11,307 nt of DNA, from positions 1 through 11,307 of the forward strand of contig JAQBNQ010000079.1 of assembly GCA_028288545.1 (NCBI GenBank). Direction: 5' to 3'. This stretch comes from Bacteroidota bacterium (lineage in GTDB: Bacteria; Bacteroidota; Bacteroidia; Chitinophagales; LD1). The position numbers and the translations under genes were made by a program. Position 1 is the stretch's first letter; each line of letters begins with the position of its first letter. This document shows, in pieces, positions 8,096 through 11,307 of the stretch. A model generated the notes under the pieces. That model did not search any database, was not told the origin of the DNA, and saw only the letters and a list, made by a program, of their open reading frames with translations.

Positions 8096-8130
8096 GTAGA
8101 CATTAGATAATAGACACTAGACAAAGGCAG
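8096..8130 (+). repeat. Phased 7-base NTAGACA repeats, copy 2
   Basis: Five heptamers run in exact register: GTAGACA, TTAGATA, ATAGACA, CTAGACA, AAGGCAG. The last two units match the pattern that ends copy 1 (6284-6297), in the same orientation. The array lies 54 bases upstream of the start of the 541-residue membrane-protein gene, in a 167-base spacer (8042-8208). The two arrays therefore bracket that gene as direct repeats. The rest of the spacer shows no gene that I can support. Confidence 0.75.
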
Positions 8131-8208
8131 GCTTTCGGCCTATTATGGGACGACCATCAGGAGCGGGGAAGATTTTTGGCCAGAAATTCTGGTATTCAAG
8201 AAGGAATT

Positions 8209-8583
8209 TTATGTTTTTTTCCTTTCGAAATAAAGTATCTCATCGTGTGAAACACTATCCTTTTGTTGCCAGTAATCAATCGTCACTACATGTCCATCCG
8301 GGGTTCGAAGTAATCTGCCGAATATAGCATTGGTAGCGTTAAATGCTACGTGTGTTACGCCAACAGTAAATGTTTCAGGCGGTGGTGGCGGTATCGGTGC
8401 GCCTTCAGCAGGTGGCGTAGCGGGTGTCTTGGGTGGCGGAGTTTTTGCTACAATAACCGTATAGCCATTAAATTCCAAAAGCGTTTTCAAAAACTTCACG
8501 CGTTCTGGTTGGCAGTTTTTTTCTACAATGGCGCACTTAACACCATCCAGGTCGTCGAATAAATGATTTTGATTGATTGCCAT
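8209..8583 (-). CDS. Small unknown protein with proline-rich linker, 124 aa
   Basis: No signal peptide or membrane segment, so probably cytosolic. The order is an N-terminal segment (1-47) with DGVKCAIVEKN and RVKFLKTLLEFNGYTVIVAK, which reads as beta-alpha-beta. A Pro/Ala linker follows (about 49-70, PPPKTPATPP and PPPPPETF). The C-terminal segment (71-124) includes FTVGVTHVAFNATNAIFGRLL, then TPDGHVVTIDYWQQK. The first part hints at a small alpha/beta sensor-like fold, but no named domain is assignable. A clear Shine-Dalgarno (GGAGA) supports the ATG. The gene lies 90 bases downstream of nuoN on the same strand and 167 bases upstream of the 541-residue gene. It could be co-transcribed with nuoN, but the gap is long enough for its own promoter. 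No role in complex I is implied. Confidence 0.8.
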   Translation of the reverse strand: MAINQNHLFDDLDGVKCAIVEKNCQPERVKFLKTLLEFNGYTVIVAKTPPPKTPATPPAEGAPIPPPPPETFTVGVTHVAFNATNAIFGRLLRTPDGHVVTIDYWQQKDSVSHDEILYFERKKT

Positions 8584-8590
8584 ATTAACG

Positions 8591-8598
8591 TCTCCAAA
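8591..8598 (-). promoter_or_regulatory. Ribosome binding site of the 124-aa gene
   Basis: On the minus strand the sequence TTTGGAGA ends 7 bases before the ATG at 8583. It is one of only two convincing Shine-Dalgarno sites in the window and fixes the start of this gene. Confidence 0.65.
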
Positions 8599-8673
8599 GA
8601 AAAAACAACTTAAAATTTTATCTTAAACCAGGTTCAAGCACAAATCAAATAACTGTAAACACCAAACCGAAAA

Positions 8674-10089
8674 CTATAAACCGGAACTCACATTAAATAT
8701 CATCTCAAATAATCCCTTCAAAAATCCAACCGATAATATGCCCCCGGCACATAACATAAAGGCCAGTATTTCACCCGACGAAAAAGAAAGTTTTACCATC
8801 GGCTCCTGGCTTTCGTCAATAAACATAGCGCGGATTATGCGTAAGTAGTAATACAATGAAATAATAAGATTAAGCGAAGCGATGATGATAAGGGGCCAGT
8901 TGTTCATTCCCGCGCCGGAGGTTAGCAAAAACAGTTTGCCAAAAAATCCCGCAGTGGGCGGAATACCCGCCAGCGAGAAAAGGGATAAGGCCATTACCAA
9001 TGCCAACGTTGGATTTGATTTGTATAATCCCTTATAATCCTCAATGGTTTCTTTACCGGTTAAGGATGAGATGACAGAAATTACGGCAAAGGCGGCAAGA
9101 TTCGAAAACACATAGATCAAAATAAAATAGACCACGGAGCCTATCCCTAAAGACATGTTTGAAAATCCGGAAATACCAATCAGCAAATAGCCAACCTGGG
9201 CAATAGATGAAAATGCCAGGAAGCGTTTAAGATTGCTCTGCCTTAGCGCAAATAAATTACCCACTACCATAGTTATAACCGCGGTAAAGGCAAGCATGTA
9301 ATACCAGGTTGTTGAAAGTGAGCCAAACACCCAATACAAGGAAGTGATAAAAACAAAAGCCATTGAACCTTTAGAAACCACAGATAGAAATGCGGTGACA
9401 GCAATTGGCGAGCCCTCGTAAACATCGGCTGTCCAAAGGTGAAATGGGACTACAGATAACTTAAAGGCAAAGCCCGTAAAAATTAAGATGAATGCAAAAA
9501 CCTGTAATGGTGTTCCGCTAAGCGATGTTGAAATTGCGGTGTAGTCTAAGTAGCCTGTAGTGCCATAGATCATTGAAATACCGAACAGCAAAATACCGGA
9601 AGAAAATGCCGATGACAGGATCATTTTCATAGCCGCCTCAGAAGATATTTTTTTATCCAGGTCGAAATTGCAAAGCGCGGCGAGTGGGATAGTGGAAAGC
9701 TCGAGCCCAAGATAAAACATCAGCAGGTTGCCGCTGCTCATCATAAAAAACATACCCAGCAAAGAGGACAGCAATAGCATGTAAAACTCTGGAAGATGTT
9801 TATGGTTTTTCAACCACTGAAAGGAGCTGAGCGAAATAATAATGGTAGCTACCAGCAGTACTCCTTTTTCTAAAACCAAAAGCGGGGTTCTGCGAAACAT
9901 GCCACTGAAAAGCACTTCGTTTTTGCCGGGCAAAAAACATAGTCCGAAAGAAATGATTAGAAGAGCGTTAGCGATCCTGATAATGGAAGCGTTACTTGTT
10001 TTATCGCCTATCTTTAAAAAAAGAAGAATGAAAATGATCAGCGTAAGCGCCATCTCAAATTTCATCGTAACAAGAAAACTTAAATCCAT
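8674..10089 (-). CDS. nuoN: NADH-quinone oxidoreductase subunit N (complex I)
   Basis: Antiporter-like membrane subunit of respiratory complex I (NDH-1), which couples NADH:quinone electron transfer to proton translocation across the inner membrane. The 471 residues are almost wholly hydrophobic, consistent with about 14 helices and the usual NuoN length. Charged residues of the proton path are present: Glu130 in FYLGLELSTIPLAAL, Lys155 in EAAMKMILSSAFSSG, Lys210 in GFAFKLSVVPFHLWTADVYE, Lys240 in FLSVVSKGSMAF and Lys385 in AGIPPTAGFFGKLFLL. VPFHLWTADVYEGSP and AGIPPTAGFFGK favour subunit N over L or M. The start is supported by an AAAGAGG ribosome site. In most Bacteroidota nuoN ends the nuo operon; here the upstream neighbour is divergent, 163 bases away, so nuoN stands apart from nuoM and relatives. 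No frameshift or missing key residue is seen. Confidence 0.95.
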   Translation of the reverse strand: MDLSFLVTMKFEMALTLIIFILLFLKIGDKTSNASIIRIANALLIISFGLCFLPGKNEVLFSGMFRRTPLLVLEKGVLLVATIIISLSSFQWLKNHKHLPEFYMLLLSSLLGMFFMMSSGNLLMFYLGLELSTIPLAALCNFDLDKKISSEAAMKMILSSAFSSGILLFGISMIYGTTGYLDYTAISTSLSGTPLQVFAFILIFTGFAFKLSVVPFHLWTADVYEGSPIAVTAFLSVVSKGSMAFVFITSLYWVFGSLSTTWYYMLAFTAVITMVVGNLFALRQSNLKRFLAFSSIAQVGYLLIGISGFSNMSLGIGSVVYFILIYVFSNLAAFAVISVISSLTGKETIEDYKGLYKSNPTLALVMALSLFSLAGIPPTAGFFGKLFLLTSGAGMNNWPLIIIASLNLIISLYYYLRIIRAMFIDESQEPMVKLSFSSGEILAFMLCAGGILSVGFLKGLFEMIFNVSSGL

Positions 10090-10097
10090 TCTCTTTT

Positions 10098-10104
10098 CCT
10101 CTTT
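10098..10104 (-). promoter_or_regulatory. Ribosome binding site of nuoN
   Basis: On the minus strand AAAGAGG is followed by 8 purine-rich bases and then the ATG at 10089. Spacing and sequence fit a Shine-Dalgarno and support this start. Confidence 0.6.
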
Positions 10105-10252
10105 TTAGATATTTACAATCTATGCTAATGTAACAGAAAAGGTGGAACATTATAATTAATTGAATGTGGAAAGATGTGAACTATCAAAATATTCGGAAAG
10201 GAGATTTTTATTCTGTAAAAATGAATGGTATTTTAGAGCAAAAGCCCTCATC

Positions 10253-11284
10253 TTGAAAATATTCTCTTTTAAACGTTTTGCACTTTTAACCCCGTTGCTA
10301 TTTTTTGTATCGGCCAGCCTTTTTGCGGCCGATAAGCGGGATACTATTAAGATGGGCATTTTTATCGAGTCCATTTACGACCTTGATTTTGCGAACTATT
10401 CTTATAGCACCAATTTTTGGATGTGGAGCGTAGTAGAAGGCGATTTGGACGGGAATGGAAAGTCCGATGAAGCAGATAGTCTCGCTTCCATTAATAGGAT
10501 CAACCTTATAGAGATATCTAACGCTAAAGATTATACCTACACGCGGCAAAGTTCCACCAGGGTAATTTCAAAAGGTCGTACTTATTGGTGGGCTGAACAG
10601 TTTTGTAAAGCTACGGTCTATCAAAAATGGGCGCTCGAAAACTATCCCTTCGATAAGCAGCGATTGGCCTTAAAATTTGAGAATTCCTCCTATGATACTA
10701 CACAGGCCATTATGCTAAACGATCTGGATTCGCTCAGCTTTAAAAAGGATATCAATCTTATCGGCTGGAATATTTTGAAGAGTAAGATTTTCTCAAAGCC
10801 GGTTGCCTACAATACCGATTTTGGCGATCCCAATGGAAACGGCACCAGTGTATATAGCCGGGTGGCTTATGTTATTCAACTAAAGCGAATAGATGCTGTC
10901 GGATTTTTTCTGAAATTATGCCTGGGGGTATTTATTGCATTCCTTGTGGCTATTATTGTTTTTGGTATTAATCCCTCTAACATGGATTCGCGCTTTGGTT
11001 TAGGTATCGGCGCCTTGTTTGCCGTAGCAGCTAACAAGTATGTAGTGGACAGCAATATTCCGCAAAGCGCTACCAATTGTTTGGTAGATAAGGTGCACGA
11101 AATTACTTTTATCTATATCCTCGCTATCCTTTTCTGTACGGTCATTTCTCTTCGCCTTCACGAAAGCTCCAAACATCCCGAGCGGGTAAGATTTGATTTG
11201 GTGGCAGGATTAAGTCTTTTGATTTCTTATGCAGCCATACTTGTCTACTATCTTACAAAGGCTAACCAGGATGTACCCTGGTAG
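10253..11284 (+). CDS. Prokaryotic pentameric ligand-gated ion channel (Cys-loop superfamily) homologue
   Basis: From TTG 10253 the product is 343 residues: signal peptide (1-25, KRFALLTPLLFFVSASLFA, cleavage near FA/AD), a beta-rich periplasmic domain to about 213, and four helices. The hallmark YPFDKQ at 131-136 matches the (F/Y)PFD.Q of the Cys-loop, without flanking Cys, as in bacterial members such as GLIC. M1 is about 216-239 (ending in NPSN), M2 about 248-270 (RFGLGIGALFAVAANKYVVD, ending NIP), M3 about 280-302 (LVDKVHEITFIYILAILF) and M4 about 315-335, with only a short M3-M4 loop. Length, topology and motif order fit a homopentameric channel; ligand and ion are unknown. An acidic loop DLDGNGKSDEAD (64-75) resembles an EF-hand loop. 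The frame extends upstream to GTG 10166 and TTG 10160, but these would put about 30 polar residues before the signal peptide. No clear Shine-Dalgarno precedes 10253. Divergent from nuoN. Confidence 0.78.
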   Translation: MKIFSFKRFALLTPLLFFVSASLFAADKRDTIKMGIFIESIYDLDFANYSYSTNFWMWSVVEGDLDGNGKSDEADSLASINRINLIEISNAKDYTYTRQSSTRVISKGRTYWWAEQFCKATVYQKWALENYPFDKQRLALKFENSSYDTTQAIMLNDLDSLSFKKDINLIGWNILKSKIFSKPVAYNTDFGDPNGNGTSVYSRVAYVIQLKRIDAVGFFLKLCLGVFIAFLVAIIVFGINPSNMDSRFGLGIGALFAVAANKYVVDSNIPQSATNCLVDKVHEITFIYILAILFCTVISLRLHESSKHPERVRFDLVAGLSLLISYAAILVYYLTKANQDVPW

Positions 11285-11307
11285 TTTAAAGCAGGAAATT
11301 AAAATCC

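Noticed and set aside
8180..8192. Perfect dyad CCAGAAATTCTGG just downstream of the 124-aa gene
   Set aside because: A 13-base near-palindrome without a loop or T-run; too short to call as an operator or terminator by itself.
8145..8327. 60-codon + strand open frame in the spacer beside the 124-aa gene
   Set aside because: It overlaps the end of the 124-aa gene antisense, has no ribosome site, and its product shows no recognisable pattern.
10090..10252. Bacteroidota -33/-7 promoters (TTG...TAnnTTTG) in the divergent spacer and other spacers
   Set aside because: Only partial matches such as TAGATTGT or TTATTTG were found, without a well-spaced upstream TTG, so no promoter is reported.

Overview
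This window looks like Bacteroidota chromosome, probably a Chitinophagia/Sphingobacteriia-type lineage. The reasons are a very large Ig-repeat surface protein ending in a type IX secretion (T9SS) C-terminal sorting domain, mostly weak or absent Shine-Dalgarno sites, and structured intergenic repeats in short spacers. The exact taxon cannot be fixed from sequence alone. No RNA gene, insertion sequence or CRISPR array was seen. No spacer exceeds about 170 bases.

Left third (about 1-3293, + strand): the 3' part of a giant secreted or surface-attached protein, open at the left edge. It has two short WSTG-type beta modules, nine tandem Ig-like units of about 90 residues, another short beta module, and the T9SS sorting domain.

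Centre (3414-6245, + strand): a two-gene chaperone operon. A 104-residue GrpE-like protein (essentially the GrpE head domain) is followed after 18 bases by an 832-residue divergent Hsp70. The Hsp70 keeps the ATPase signatures, has about 100 extra residues where the interdomain linker should be, and has an enlarged helical C-terminus. No J-domain protein is visible. A convergent gene (6416-8041, - strand) encodes an unrecognised single-pass membrane protein. Related 7-base phased repeats lie on both sides of that gene, and a palindromic element lies in its convergent spacer.

Right third: a small proline-rich unknown protein (8209-8583, -) lies 90 bases downstream of nuoN (8674-10089, -), the NADH-quinone oxidoreductase subunit N. 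nuoN's upstream neighbour is divergent, so it is separated here from the other nuo genes. The divergent gene (about 10253-11284, +) encodes a signal-peptide, four-TM protein with the hallmarks of a bacterial pentameric ligand-gated ion channel, including an EF-hand-like acidic loop in its extracellular domain.

The most distinctive items are the GrpE-like/Hsp70 pair with its remodelled linker region, the bacterial Cys-loop-type channel with putative Ca2+-binding loops, and the heptamer repeats bracketing the unknown membrane-protein gene.
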